Positions 26,437 to 35,968 are shown, numbered from the stretch's first letter. The stretch: 64,000 bases of DNA from Bradyrhizobium sp. Rc3b (GCF_900114915.1 NZ_FOUS01000001.1:620001-684000); one strand, 5' to 3'. Made by a program: numbers and translations. The notes: generated from the sequence alone by a model not told the origin.

Positions 26437-27753
26437 ATGCGCATCGCGATGATCGGCACGGGTTACGTGGGACTGGTGTCCGGAGCCTGCTTTGCTGATT
26501 TCGGTCACGACGTCACCTGCGTCGACAAGGACGAGAAGAAGATCGCGGCGCTCCATCGCGGCGAGATCCCGATCTACGAGCCCGGGCTCGACGAGCTGGT
26601 TGCGACCAACGTCAAGGCCAAGCGGCTCGACTTCACCACCGATTTGTCCAAGCCGGTCGCCGATGCCGATGCCGTGTTCATCGCGGTCGGCACGCCGTCG
26701 CGCCGCGGTGATGGCCACGCCGACCTCTCCTATGTCTACGCCGCAGCGAAAGAGATCGCGCGGTCGCTCACCGGTTTCACCGTCGTGGTGACGAAGTCGA
26801 CCGTGCCGGTCGGCACCGGCGACGAGGTCGAGCGCATCATCCGCGAGGCCAATCCCAACGCCGACGTCGTGGTCGCCTCGAACCCCGAGTTCCTGCGCGA
26901 AGGCGCGGCGATCCGCGACTTCAAGTTTCCCGATCGCGTCGTGGTCGGCACCTCCGACGAGCGCGGCCGCAAGGTGATGGGCGATATCTACCGTCCGCTG
27001 TCGCTGAACCAGGCGCCGCTGATGTTCACGGAGCGTCGCACCGCCGAAATGATCAAATATGCCGCGAACGCATTCCTCGCGACCAAGATCACCTTCATCA
27101 ACGAGATCGCCGATCTCTCCGAGAAGGCCGGCGCCAACGTCCAGGAGGTCGCGCGCGGCATTGGCCTCGACAACCGCATCGGCACCAAATTCCTGCATGC
27201 CGGTCCCGGGTTCGGCGGCTCGTGCTTCCCGAAGGACACCAAGGCCCTGATCAAGATCGCTCAGGATTACGACGTCTCCTTGCGCATCGTCGAATCCGTG
27301 CTGGCCGTGAACGAAAATCGCAAGCGCGCGATGGCGCGCAAGGTGAGCCAGGCGCTCGGCGGCTCGCTGCGCGGCAAGACCATTGCGGTGCTCGGCCTCA
27401 CCTTCAAGCCAGACACCGACGACATGCGCGATGCGCCGTCGATCCCGCTGGTGACGGGCCTGATCGACATGGGCGCGAAGGTCAAAGCCTTCGATCCCGT
27501 CGGCATGGAGCAGGCCAAGGGCGAGCTGCCCGATATCACCTATTGCGAGGACGCCTATTCCTGCGCGCAAGGCGCTGATGCGCTCGTCATCGTCACCGAA
27601 TGGGTGCAGTTCCGTGCGCTCGATCTCGACCGGCTGAAGAGCGTCATGGCGCAGCCCGTGGTCGTCGACCTGCGCAACATCTACCGCCCCGAGGACATGG
27701 AAGCCGCCGGCTTCACCTATGACAGCATCGGCCGGCCGCCTGTGCAGGGCTGA
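26437..27753 (+). CDS. ugd: UDP-glucose 6-dehydrogenase
   Basis: Oxidises UDP-glucose to UDP-glucuronate, with two NAD+ used per turnover, for surface polysaccharides. The 438-aa enzyme has the Rossmann motif 'MIGTGYVGLVSGACFADFG', a central 'RTAEMIKYAANAFLATKITF' and the catalytic cysteine in GGSCFPKDT. A C-terminal NAD/UDP-binding domain is complete. Start ATG 26437. It is single-gene here, with a phosphohexomutase gene 3.4 kb further right that could feed glucose-1-phosphate into the same pool. Confidence 0.95.
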   Translation: MRIAMIGTGYVGLVSGACFADFGHDVTCVDKDEKKIAALHRGEIPIYEPGLDELVATNVKAKRLDFTTDLSKPVADADAVFIAVGTPSRRGDGHADLSYVYAAAKEIARSLTGFTVVVTKSTVPVGTGDEVERIIREANPNADVVVASNPEFLREGAAIRDFKFPDRVVVGTSDERGRKVMGDIYRPLSLNQAPLMFTERRTAEMIKYAANAFLATKITFINEIADLSEKAGANVQEVARGIGLDNRIGTKFLHAGPGFGGSCFPKDTKALIKIAQDYDVSLRIVESVLAVNENRKRAMARKVSQALGGSLRGKTIAVLGLTFKPDTDDMRDAPSIPLVTGLIDMGAKVKAFDPVGMEQAKGELPDITYCEDAYSCAQGADALVIVTEWVQFRALDLDRLKSVMAQPVVVDLRNIYRPEDMEAAGFTYDSIGRPPVQG

Positions 27754-27768
27754 TCGCCACACACGATT

Positions 27769-27871
27769 GTCATACCCCGCGAAGGCGGGGTATCCAGTAA
27801 TCCCGATCTTCGTGATGATCGGGATCTGAGTTGACTGGATCACCCGCCCGGCGCGCAAGGCGGGTGATGAC
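27769..27871. repeat. Paired REP-like hairpins with CCAGTA foot, copy 2 (abuts hrpB start)
   Basis: ATACCCCGCGAAGGCGGGGTAT is followed by CCAGTA; the second half runs ACTGGATCACCCGCC to GGCGGGTGATGAC. The insert between them forms its own hairpin (ATCCCGATC/GATCGGGAT). The right end lies only 12 bases before the hrpB start codon. Confidence 0.85.
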
Positions 27872-27883
27872 GGATGCGAGATC

Positions 27884-30358
27884 TTGCCCCGCAGTTTCGA
27901 CACGCCCCTCCCGATCGATGCCGTGCTCGACGATTTGTCGCGCACGCTGGAGTCCAACAATGCCGCCGTGCTGGTGGCGCCGCCCGGGGCCGGCAAGACC
28001 ACGCGCGTGCCGCTGGCGCTGCTCGATGCGCCCTGGGCGAAGGACAAGAAGATCATCGTGCTGGAGCCGCGGCGCATCGCGGCGCGCGCCAGCGCCGACC
28101 GCATGGCCAAATCGCTGGGCGAGCGCGCCGGCGAGACCGTCGGCTACCGCGTCCGGTTCGGCTCGAAGATCTCGCGCACCACGCGCATCGAGGTGGTGAC
28201 CGAAGGCATCTTCACCCGCCAGATCCTCGACGATCCCGAGCTGTCAGGCGTTGCCGCCGTCCTGTTCGACGAATTCCACGAGCGCTCGCTCGATGCCGAC
28301 ATGGGCCTGGCGCTCGCCCGTGACGCCCAAACCGGCCTGCGCGAAGATTTGCGCATCCTCGTGATGTCGGCCACGCTCAATGGCGCGCGCGTTGCAAAGC
28401 TGCTTGGCGATGCGCCCGTCGTCGAGAGCGAGGGTCGGGCCTTCCCCGTCGAGACGCGCTATCTCGGCCGCAAGGCGGATGTGCCGATCGAGCGGCAGAT
28501 GGCGGATGCGATTGCATCCGCGCTGCGTGCCGACAGCGGCTCCGTGCTGGCGTTCCTGCCCGGCGCCGCCGAAATCCGTCGCACCCAGAATTTCCTCAGC
28601 GAGCGCGTGCAGGACGCCAGCATCGAGATCGTGCCGCTGTTCGGCGCGCTCGATGCCGCCGTGCAGGATCGCGCCATCGCGCCCGCGCCCAAGGGCACGC
28701 GCAAGGTGGTGCTGGCGACGTCGATCGCGGAGACCTCGTTGACGATCGAAGGCGTGCGCATCGTGGTCGATTCCGGGCTTGCCCGCGTGCCGCGCTATGA
28801 GCCTGACATCGGGTTGACGCGGCTCGAGACCGTGCGCGCCGCGCGCGCGGCAGTGGATCAGCGCCGCGGTCGCGCCGGCCGTACCGAGCCAGGTATCTGC
28901 TACCGGCTCTGGGACGAGCCGCAGACGGCTTCACTCGCGCCGTACACGCAACCGGAAATTCTCAGCGCGGATCTCTCCTCGCTGGTGCTCGATCTCGCGC
29001 AATGGGGCGTCAGCGATCCTGCCGCGCTGTCGTTCCTCGATCCGCCGCCGGCGCCCGCTTGGAAGGAGGCAAAAAGCCTGCTCTCCGAGCTCAACGCACT
29101 CGATGGCGATGGCCGCATCACCGCAGAGGGAAAAAGCCTGCGTGCACTGGCGCTGCCGCCGCGGCTGGCGCGCATGATCGTGGATTCGCATCGCGCAGGC
29201 GAGGGCGAAGCCGCCGCCGAGATCGCGGCCATCATCACCGAGCGCGGGCTTGGCGGTGACAGCGTCGATCTCGAGCACCGGCGCGATCAATTCCGCCGCG
29301 ACCGCTCGCCGCGCGCCGGCAGCGCCCGCGATCTGGCACGGCGCTGGGCCTCGCAAGTGGCGGCTTCGGAGAAGGCGGGACCGCAGGATGATCTTTCGAC
29401 GGGTTTGATGCTCGCCTATGCGTTCCCGGACCGCGTCGCGCGCAATCGCGGCAATGGCAGTTTCGTGCTTGCCAACGGTCGTGGCGCTGCCGTCGAGCAG
29501 ACCTCCTCGCTCGCCCGCGCGCCCTATATCGCGATTGGCGAGATGACGGGAACGGCGGCGAGCGGGCGCATCCTGCTCGCTGCGCAGATCACTGAGAGCG
29601 AGATCGAGCGGCATTTCGCCGAGCATATCGAGAGCGCCGACGAGATCTCGTTCGATCGCGGGGCGATGGCGCTGCGCGCGCGGCGCAAGCGCGTGCTGCA
29701 CGCGATCACGCTGTCCGAGGCGACACTGGCCGTGTCGCCCTCCGAGGACACCGCGCGCATTTTCGCGGATGGATTGATCGCCGCCGGCCTTGATCGGTTG
29801 CCCTGGTCGAAGGCTGCAAAGCAATGGCGCGACCGGGTGATGTTCCTGCGCAAGGCCGAGGGCGACAGCTGGCCAGACCTGTCCAACGAGGGATTGATCG
29901 CGCGCCGCGACGACTGGCTGGTGCCGGCGCTCTACGACAAGATCGCACTCAAGGACGTCTCGCCCGGCGATCTCTCCGACGCGCTGATGGCGCTGCTGCC
30001 GTGGGAGATGCGCGCGCGGCTCGAGCGCGAGGCGCCGACGCATTTCGAGGCGCCGACAGGAAGCGTGCTCGCGATCGACTACGAGGCCGAGCAGGGGCCG
30101 ACCATCGCGGTGCGGCTGCAGGAATTGTTCGGCCTCAACAGCCATCCCTCGATCGCGGCCGGCAAGGTGCCGCTGGTGCTGGAATTGCTGTCGCCGGCGC
30201 AGCGCCCGGTGCAGGTGACGCGCGACCTTCCCGGTTTCTGGCGCGGCAGCTATGCCGCGGTCCGTTCCGACCTGCGCGGCCGCTATCCCCGTCATCCCTG
30301 GCCGGACGATCCGGCCAGCGCAGTGCCGACCCGACGCGCCAAGCCGCGCGGAACGTGA
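27884..30358 (+). CDS. hrpB: ATP-dependent RNA helicase HrpB
   Basis: An 824-aa DEAH-box helicase of the HrpB family, presumed to act on RNA. Walker A is APPGAGKTT, the DEAH position reads DEFHERSL, motif III MSATLNGARV, and motif VI 'DQRRGRAGRTEPG'. The C-terminal HrpB domain ends 'LRGRYPRHPWPDDPASAVPT', which is diagnostic. The start is TTG 27884; no ATG or GTG in frame upstream is better, and a palindromic repeat ends 12 bases before it, so its leader is repeat-derived. Confidence 0.94.
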   Translation: MPRSFDTPLPIDAVLDDLSRTLESNNAAVLVAPPGAGKTTRVPLALLDAPWAKDKKIIVLEPRRIAARASADRMAKSLGERAGETVGYRVRFGSKISRTTRIEVVTEGIFTRQILDDPELSGVAAVLFDEFHERSLDADMGLALARDAQTGLREDLRILVMSATLNGARVAKLLGDAPVVESEGRAFPVETRYLGRKADVPIERQMADAIASALRADSGSVLAFLPGAAEIRRTQNFLSERVQDASIEIVPLFGALDAAVQDRAIAPAPKGTRKVVLATSIAETSLTIEGVRIVVDSGLARVPRYEPDIGLTRLETVRAARAAVDQRRGRAGRTEPGICYRLWDEPQTASLAPYTQPEILSADLSSLVLDLAQWGVSDPAALSFLDPPPAPAWKEAKSLLSELNALDGDGRITAEGKSLRALALPPRLARMIVDSHRAGEGEAAAEIAAIITERGLGGDSVDLEHRRDQFRRDRSPRAGSARDLARRWASQVAASEKAGPQDDLSTGLMLAYAFPDRVARNRGNGSFVLANGRGAAVEQTSSLARAPYIAIGEMTGTAASGRILLAAQITESEIERHFAEHIESADEISFDRGAMALRARRKRVLHAITLSEATLAVSPSEDTARIFADGLIAAGLDRLPWSKAAKQWRDRVMFLRKAEGDSWPDLSNEGLIARRDDWLVPALYDKIALKDVSPGDLSDALMALLPWEMRARLEREAPTHFEAPTGSVLAIDYEAEQGPTIAVRLQELFGLNSHPSIAAGKVPLVLELLSPAQRPVQVTRDLPGFWRGSYAAVRSDLRGRYPRHPWPDDPASAVPTRRAKPRGT

Positions 30359-30477
30359 GGGCGCGTTAACCGTCCGCTCATCCTTTTCGTCAAAATAGCA
30401 TCGCTCTGGCCGCAGCAATGCTCGCGGCCTGGCGTGTCGCGTGTTGAAATCGGGCTTTCCGGCACGGAAGTGGTGTG

Positions 30478-30990
30478 ATGCGTAACATTATGATCATCGC
30501 AGCCGTCATGATCGGCCTCGGCACCTTCATGGCGCAGATGGCGGACAAGATGAGCTCCGCCTCCGCAAGCTCGGTGCCGCGCACCACAGTCGCCGTCGCG
30601 GCGACTGCACCCGCCGGGGGCCGCAGCCTTGCCATTTCCCGCGATGGCCGCGGTCATTTCCAGACCGAGGGCCGGATCGACGGCCAGCGCATCGGCTTTA
30701 TGCTCGACACCGGCGCCTCCGTGGTTGCGCTGAATGAGACCTCGGCCGCCCGCTTCGGCCTGCGTCCCTCGCGCGGCGATTACAACGCCACCGTCTCCAC
30801 CGCGAACGGCACCATCAGGGCCGCGCGCACCCGTATCGCGATGCTCGAGGTCGGCGGTCTGGTCGTGCGCGACGTCGATGCCATGGTGCTGCCCGACGAG
30901 GCGCTGTCGGAGAACCTGCTCGGCCTCTCCTTCCTCTCCCGCCTGAAGCGCTTCGAATATTCCAACGGCCAGATGGTGCTGGAGCAATAG
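30478..30990 (+). CDS. Retropepsin-like clan AA aspartic protease (TIGR02281 type)
   Basis: A 170-aa protein with an N-terminal membrane or signal helix (MRNIMIIAAVMIGLGTFMAQ) and a periplasmic aspartic-protease domain. The active-site triad is 'FMLDTGASVVALNE', and 'LGLSFLSRLKRFEYSNGQM' is the typical end of the family. These proteins are predicted to work as dimers, one Asp from each subunit. ATG 30478 follows a GTG codon. Substrate unknown. Confidence 0.9.
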   Translation: MRNIMIIAAVMIGLGTFMAQMADKMSSASASSVPRTTVAVAATAPAGGRSLAISRDGRGHFQTEGRIDGQRIGFMLDTGASVVALNETSAARFGLRPSRGDYNATVSTANGTIRAARTRIAMLEVGGLVVRDVDAMVLPDEALSENLLGLSFLSRLKRFEYSNGQMVLEQ

Positions 30991-31054
30991 GCGGAGCCTT
31001 TCGCGATCAAGCGCGTTCCATTTCAAGATAGCTATTTGCCTCGACCGCCCTCGC

Positions 31055-31074
31055 GGTAACGTTTCTTCGTTACC
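31055..31074. promoter_or_regulatory. Palindrome upstream of the phosphohexomutase gene
   Basis: GGTAACG-TTTCTT-CGTTACC forms a 7-bp inverted repeat 107 bases before the start of the phosphohexomutase gene, in an otherwise gene-free 190-base gap. It could be an operator or weak terminator; the sequence alone does not decide. Confidence 0.4.
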
Positions 31075-31180
31075 AAACTGCCGCAATTATCGGCCATAAG
31101 CCTTCATTCCCGCCTTCCGCTGCGGCCTGGCATTCGCTAAGGCTGCATCAATTCCTGCCCTTTTTCACGAGACCGTCTCA

Positions 31181-32680
31181 ATGTTCCCCAAGCCGAAATC
31201 CGTATTGCTGCCCAACACCTACGCCTTCGAATCCGAGCCGATGGTGAAGCCCACGGGCTTTCGCGAATACGACGCGCGCTGGTTGTTCCAGAAGGAAATC
31301 AACCTGATGGGTGTGCAGGCGCTCGGCATGGGGCTGGGCGCGCTGATCGCCGAACTCGGCATCAAGCAGGAGATCGTCACTGGCCACGACTTCCGTGGCT
31401 ATTCGGCCTCGATCAAATACGCGCTGATCTCCGGCCTGATGGCGGCCGGCTGCAAGGTGCACGACATCGGCCTCGCTGTGACGCCGATGGCCTATTTCGC
31501 GCAGTTCGATCTCGACGTGCCCGCTGTTGCGATGGTGACCGCCTCGCACAATGACAATGGCTGGACCGGTGTGAAGATGGGCGCCAACCGTCCGCTGACC
31601 TTTGGCCCCGACGAGATGACGCGGCTGAAGGAGATCGTGCTGGGCGCCGAATTCAAGAACAAGGCCGGCGGCTCCTACCAATTCCACGAGAACTATCCGG
31701 CGCGCTACATCGCCGATCTCACCTCTCGTTCGAAGCTGAAGCGCAAGCTCAAGGTCGTTGCGGCCTGCGGCAACGGCACCGCCGGCGCCTTCGCGCCGCA
31801 GGTGCTGGAGGCGATCGGCTGCGAGGTGATCCCGCTCGACACCGAGCTCGACCACACCTTCCCGAAATACAATCCAAATCCCGAAGACATGGAGATGTTG
31901 CACGCGATCCGCGATGCGGTGCTGCATCACAAGGCCGATGTCGGCCTCGGCTTCGACGGCGACGGCGACCGCTGCGGCGTCGTCGACAATACCGGCGAGG
32001 AGATCTTTGCCGACAAGGTCGGCGTGATGCTGGCGCGCGACATGTCGGCGATCCACAAGGACGCGCAGTTCATCGTCGACGTGAAATCGACCGGCCTGTT
32101 CGTCACCGATCCGGTGCTGCAGAAGCAGGGCGCGAAGGTCGCCTATTGGAAGACCGGCCATTCCTACATGAAGCGCCGCACCAACGAGACCGGCGCGCTG
32201 GCAGGCTTCGAGAAGTCCGGCCACTTCTTCTTCAACAAGCCGTATGGACGCGGCTATGACGACGGCCTGGTGTCGGCGATCGCGATCTGCGACATGCTCG
32301 ACCGCGCGCCGGGCAAGTCGATGGCGGACCTGAAGAACGCGCTGCCGAAGACATGGTCGTCGCCGACCATGTCGCCGCATTGTGCCGACGAGACCAAATA
32401 CGGCGTCATCGACCAGGTGGTGAAGCACTTCGAAGGCTTGCAGGCCAAGGGCGCCAAGATCGGCGGGCAGGCAATCCGCGATCTCGTCACCGTCAATGGC
32501 GTGCGCGTCACGGTCGAGGACGGCAGCTGGGGCCTGGTGCGCGCCTCCTCCAACAAGCCCGAGCTCGTCGTCGTGGTCGAGAGCCCGGTCTCCGAGCAGC
32601 GCATGCACGACATGTTCGAGATGGTGAACAGCGTGCTGCGCACGCATCCCGAGGTCGGCGAGTACAATCAGAAGATTTGA
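31181..32680 (+). CDS. Phosphomannomutase/phosphoglucomutase
   Basis: A 499-aa alpha-D-phosphohexomutase that moves phosphate between C6 and C1 of mannose or glucose, supplying precursors for GDP-mannose or UDP-glucose. The phosphoserine loop is 'TASHNDNGWTGVK', the metal loop 'GFDGDGDRCGV', and the sugar-binding loop 'EKSGHFFFN'. The C-terminal phosphate-binding domain is present. Dual specificity cannot be told from sequence. Start ATG 31181; single gene. Confidence 0.92.
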   Translation: MFPKPKSVLLPNTYAFESEPMVKPTGFREYDARWLFQKEINLMGVQALGMGLGALIAELGIKQEIVTGHDFRGYSASIKYALISGLMAAGCKVHDIGLAVTPMAYFAQFDLDVPAVAMVTASHNDNGWTGVKMGANRPLTFGPDEMTRLKEIVLGAEFKNKAGGSYQFHENYPARYIADLTSRSKLKRKLKVVAACGNGTAGAFAPQVLEAIGCEVIPLDTELDHTFPKYNPNPEDMEMLHAIRDAVLHHKADVGLGFDGDGDRCGVVDNTGEEIFADKVGVMLARDMSAIHKDAQFIVDVKSTGLFVTDPVLQKQGAKVAYWKTGHSYMKRRTNETGALAGFEKSGHFFFNKPYGRGYDDGLVSAIAICDMLDRAPGKSMADLKNALPKTWSSPTMSPHCADETKYGVIDQVVKHFEGLQAKGAKIGGQAIRDLVTVNGVRVTVEDGSWGLVRASSNKPELVVVVESPVSEQRMHDMFEMVNSVLRTHPEVGEYNQKI

Positions 32681-32720
32681 GGTTGCTCGAGTGAGGCACG
32701 ATCCGTGCCTGTCTCTCCGC

Positions 32721-32824
32721 TGTCATTCCCCGCGAAAGCGGGGAATCCAGTACGCCGCAGCTTCTCCGTATCCAATCGCTGTCTCTGAAATACTGGATCG
32801 CCCGGTCTTCGCCGGGCGATGACA
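32721..32824. repeat. Paired REP-like hairpins with CCAGTA foot, copy 3
   Basis: TGTCATTCCCCGCGAAAGCGGGGAA then TCCAGTACGCCGCAG; right half TACTGGATCGCCCGG-TCTTC-GCCGGGCGATGACA. The middle has CTGTCTCTGAAATACTGG, close to CCGTCTCTGGGATACTGGG just upstream of the GIY-YIG start at 45907. Lies between convergent genes. Confidence 0.87.
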
Positions 32825-32842
32825 GCGTCTGTGTGGCGCGAC

Positions 32843-33352
32843 CTACGCCGCCACCACCGCCGGGATCGGTAGCGCGGTGACCGACTTGATCTTCTCCATC
32901 GCGAAGCGCGAGGTGACGTTCTTCAGCGGCACGGCGCTGATCAGCTTCTTGTAGAACACGTCATAGGCCTGCATGTCCGCGACCACGACGCGCAGCATGT
33001 AGTCGACGTCGCCGGCCATGCGATAGAACTCCATCACCTCGGGCATGGCGCTGACCGCTTCGGCGAATTTCTTCAGCCAGGCGTCGGAATGATCGGAGCT
33101 TTCCACCGAGACAAACACGGAGATGCCGAGCCCGATCTTGTTCTGGTCGACCAGGGCCACCCGCTTCAGGATCACGCCGTCAGCCTCCAGGCGCTGGATG
33201 CGCTTCCAGCAGGGGGTCGAGGACAGCCCGACGCGGTCGCCGATCTCGGCGACGGACAGAGAGGCATCCTCCTGCAGAACCATCAGGATCTTGCGGTCGA
33301 TGGCATCGAGGCGGCGGCTGGTCTCGGGGATCTGGACGGCGACGTCGGTCAT
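32843..33352 (-). CDS. Lrp/AsnC family transcriptional regulator
   Basis: A 169-aa feast/famine regulator. The N-terminal winged HTH is 'LDAIDRKILMVLQEDASLSV' and 'LSSTPCWKRIQRLEADGVI'; the C-terminal RAM/AsnC effector domain (about 85-160) contains 'VMEFYRMAGDVDYMLRVVVAD'. Such proteins bind amino acids and oligomerise. ATG 33352 is chosen; upstream in-frame codons reach into the pfkB gene. It is the last gene of the leftward HIT-nudC-pfkB group, about 97 bases after pfkB, so it may have its own promoter. Confidence 0.93.
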   Translation of the reverse strand: MTDVAVQIPETSRRLDAIDRKILMVLQEDASLSVAEIGDRVGLSSTPCWKRIQRLEADGVILKRVALVDQNKIGLGISVFVSVESSDHSDAWLKKFAEAVSAMPEVMEFYRMAGDVDYMLRVVVADMQAYDVFYKKLISAVPLKNVTSRFAMEKIKSVTALPIPAVVAA

Positions 33353-33449
33353 TTGAAGAACTTTGTTCCATTTAAGAGGCTGATTTCCCTGATATAGAGA
33401 AAATCTTTCCCCAGCAAGCCCATAATCTCGGCTCATCAATGGAATTGCT

Positions 33450-34373
33450 CTAGGGCCTTCCTCGCAAAAACTCTTCAACTTCAATGCGTTGGGGTGCAAC
33501 CATGCCACCGCCATGGCGAGTGCATTTCAGTGCTGCCGCGGCCGCGGCGAATCGCAGCGCCTGCCGCACGTCGCCGCTCTCAGCGAGGCCAAGCGTGAAG
33601 GCGCCATGAAAGACGTCGCCGGCCCCGAGCGTATCGACCGCCTGGACCGGGAAGGCCGCGGTCTCTTCCAGCTCGCCTGTCTCGTTCAGCCAGATGGTAC
33701 CGAGCGGGCCGCGGGTTGCGGCAAGTAAGGCCGGCGTCAGCCTGGCCAGGCGTTGCAACGCTTCGGCGTCGTCGGCGATGCCGGCGGTCTCCTGCACCTG
33801 CTCGCTGGCGAACAGCAGATGCGAGCCGGCGGTCAGCAGGCCGTCCTGCAACGACATCGCGCGATCGACGCCGACGATGACTGGAATGCCGCGTCGCCTC
33901 GCCTCGGCGCAGAGATCAACGCAGAATGAGGCACAACGGCTTTCGACGAGGACGGCGCGGCAGTCGGTCAGCAATTCGTCGGCATTGGGCAACTTCACGC
34001 TCCACAGGCCGGGATCGCGATAGATCGTGAGCGTCCGTTCGCCCGAGGGCTCGATCATGATCGCCGAGACCGGCGTGGCCACATCAGGCATGCGCACGAT
34101 GTGCGTGGTGTCGATGCCCTCCTGCGCCATTTGGTCGAGGATGAAGCCGCTCGACGTCTCTCGCGCATCGCCCATGGGGCCAGCGAAAAAGACGCGGCCA
34201 CCAAGTCGCGCAATCGCAATCGCGGCATTGAGCGCGTTGCCGCCGCAGATCTCGGCGAGATGGCTGGCGTTGGCCTTGCTGCCGCGCGCCGGCACGGCCT
34301 CGACCCGAAAGGTGAGGTCGCGCACGGGAATGCCGATGCAGAGGATGCGCGGCGCGATTCCGGATGCGGCCAT
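33450..34373 (-). CDS. PfkB family carbohydrate (ribokinase-like) kinase
   Basis: A 307-aa sugar or nucleoside kinase. The N-terminal glycine motif is 'GSKANASHLAEICGGNALNA', and the catalytic anion hole and base are in 'DTLGAGDVFHGAFTL', with Asp as base. The substrate cannot be assigned; ribokinase, fructokinase and sulfofructose kinase share this pattern. Its start lies 6 bases after nudC stop, so the two are co-transcribed. Start ATG 34373. Confidence 0.9.
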   Translation of the reverse strand: MAASGIAPRILCIGIPVRDLTFRVEAVPARGSKANASHLAEICGGNALNAAIAIARLGGRVFFAGPMGDARETSSGFILDQMAQEGIDTTHIVRMPDVATPVSAIMIEPSGERTLTIYRDPGLWSVKLPNADELLTDCRAVLVESRCASFCVDLCAEARRRGIPVIVGVDRAMSLQDGLLTAGSHLLFASEQVQETAGIADDAEALQRLARLTPALLAATRGPLGTIWLNETGELEETAAFPVQAVDTLGAGDVFHGAFTLGLAESGDVRQALRFAAAAAALKCTRHGGGMVAPQRIEVEEFLRGRP

Positions 34374-34379
34374 CGGCGG

Positions 34380-35318
34380 TCAGCTCTTGTCGTGCACCCA
34401 GCGGCCGAGCAAATGATGGGCGATGGCGAAGGGATGCGGGCCGGCGAGCCCGTCCGGATGCGTCCGCGTCAGCATCAGGGCGGCCTCCTCGCGCGTGAAC
34501 CAGCGCGCATCCTCCAGCTCCGAGTGATCGACGACGATGTCCTCGCTCACAGCCCGCGCGCTGCATCCGATCATCAGCGACGACGGATAGGGCCAGGGCT
34601 GCGTCATGTAATATTGCACGTCGGTGCAGCGGATCCCGGATTCTTCCAGGATCTCGCGGCGCACCGCGTCCTCGATGGTCTCGGCGGCCTCGACGAAGCC
34701 GGCGAGGCACGAATACATCCCTGCCGGAAACTGCTTCTGGCGGCCGAGCAGGCACTTGTCGCCGGAGGCGACGTGCATGATCACGACAGGGTCGGTCCGG
34801 GGAAAATGCTCGGCCTTGCAAGCCGGGCACTCGCGCTTCCAGCCGCCTTCCTTCATCGCGCTGCGAGAGCCGCAATTGGCGCAATAGCCATGGCGCTGGT
34901 GCCAACCGACCATCGACTTCGCCATCGCGATCGCCGACAGCTCCTCGGGCGGAATCGCGCCCTGCATCGCCATGCCGCGCAGCTCGGTCACGGTGTAGTC
35001 CTCGCGTCCGACCAGCTTCTCGGCCGCGGCCTGCGACAGGCCCATGCCGAACATCGCGGCGCCGTCCCGCAGCCCCAGGAAGATCGTGCCGGGATTGGCG
35101 CCGCACTTCAGCGCCTCGTCGATCGAGAGCAGCGCGCGAATCTTGTCGCCCTCGCGCTTGATCAGGAGCGAGTCACGGTAAACGACATAAGCGCGCGAGG
35201 AGGGCTTCTGCTCCATCGCGAACAGCTTTTGGTCGTCGCGGCGCAGATGCGCGGCGCGATCGAGGATGTTGGTGACGAAGGCCGGCTGTCCCAGCGGAAA
35301 TGCGTTGAATGCTGACAT
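34380..35318 (-). CDS. nudC: NAD(+) diphosphatase NudC
   Basis: A 312-aa Nudix hydrolase that splits NADH/NAD+ and can remove NAD caps from RNA. The zinc ribbon is 'YCANCGSRSAMKEGG' with 'ECPACK', the Nudix box 'GFVEAAETIEDAVRREILEE' continuing ESGI, and the NudC-specific 'TQPWPYPSSLM'. ATG 35318 is chosen, since an earlier codon at 35390 would lie inside the HIT gene. It is 10 bases after the HIT stop and 6 before pfkB, a compact operon. Confidence 0.95.
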   Translation of the reverse strand: MSAFNAFPLGQPAFVTNILDRAAHLRRDDQKLFAMEQKPSSRAYVVYRDSLLIKREGDKIRALLSIDEALKCGANPGTIFLGLRDGAAMFGMGLSQAAAEKLVGREDYTVTELRGMAMQGAIPPEELSAIAMAKSMVGWHQRHGYCANCGSRSAMKEGGWKRECPACKAEHFPRTDPVVIMHVASGDKCLLGRQKQFPAGMYSCLAGFVEAAETIEDAVRREILEESGIRCTDVQYYMTQPWPYPSSLMIGCSARAVSEDIVVDHSELEDARWFTREEAALMLTRTHPDGLAGPHPFAIAHHLLGRWVHDKS

Positions 35319-35328
35319 TATCGTTCTT

Positions 35329-35748
35329 TCAACCCAACCAGATCTTGCGGCGAAGCGCGCTGATGAAATTCTGAACCTCTGCGGCGTCATGCGCCAATGG
35401 CGGCATCACGCCCCAGACCGGCCGCGGCCAGGCCGCATCGCTGGTGCGCCGCGCGATGATGTGGACGTGAAGCTGCGGCACGAGGTTGCCGAGCGCCGCG
35501 ACATTGAGCTTGTCGCACCTGGTGATCTCCTTCAGCGCGCGCGAGACGCGGGAGATCTCCGTCATCAGCTGCGCCTGCTGTACCTCGTCGAGATCGATGA
35601 TCTCGACCGCGTCGGGCCGCCGCGGCACCAGCAGCAGCCAGGGATAATGCGCGTCCTTGATGACCAGCACCTTCGACAGCGGCAGATCGCCGATGTCGAT
35701 GGTGTCCTCTTTCAGGCGGGAGTGCAGCGTCCAGGCGGGTTCGGGCAT
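35329..35748 (-). CDS. HIT family hydrolase, first His replaced by Gln
   Basis: A 139-aa HIT-superfamily nucleotide hydrolase or transferase. The motif reads 'QLHVHIIARRTSDAAW': the middle and last histidines remain but the first of the usual HxHxH is Gln. This is common in a proteobacterial HIT branch, so the protein is probably active. It leads the HIT-nudC-pfkB operon. ATG 35748; longer upstream translation begins in repeat-like DNA. Substrate unknown, possibly dinucleoside polyphosphate. Confidence 0.9.
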   Translation of the reverse strand: MPEPAWTLHSRLKEDTIDIGDLPLSKVLVIKDAHYPWLLLVPRRPDAVEIIDLDEVQQAQLMTEISRVSRALKEITRCDKLNVAALGNLVPQLHVHIIARRTSDAAWPRPVWGVMPPLAHDAAEVQNFISALRRKIWLG

Positions 35749-35915
35749 GAAGGTTTCCGGATGGCCCGATGGGGTCGGGCGTGTTTGGCCCGACCATACG
35801 ATAGGGAGTTGGCAAGGGGAAGGATGGCGCCCCGCTCTTGCTGCATACACGGTCGTCGTTTGAAGCGTCGTTCCGCGGTACAACGACCTATGTTCATCGT
35901 TAGATCACGCGGTAC

Positions 35916-35945
35916 GGGTCCCGGCGTTCGCCGGGACGACAGCGG
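35916..35945. repeat. Single REP-like hairpin
   Basis: GGTCCCGGCG-TTC-GCCGGGACGACAGCGGAG resembles one half of the paired repeats, with the GACGAC end. It lies in the gap downstream of the enolase-superfamily gene and upstream of the HIT gene. Confidence 0.65.
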
Positions 35946-35968
35946 AGTTTGTAGCTGCGACCGCAGGC

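Noticed and set aside
26134..28110. A 658-aa frame opposite ugd
   Set aside because: Covers the whole of ugd and parts of repeats; composition is that of an antisense shadow.
35329..35748. HIT protein as inactive because the first His is Gln
   Set aside because: The nucleophile and last His remain, and this QxHxH pattern is common in a proteobacterial HIT branch.
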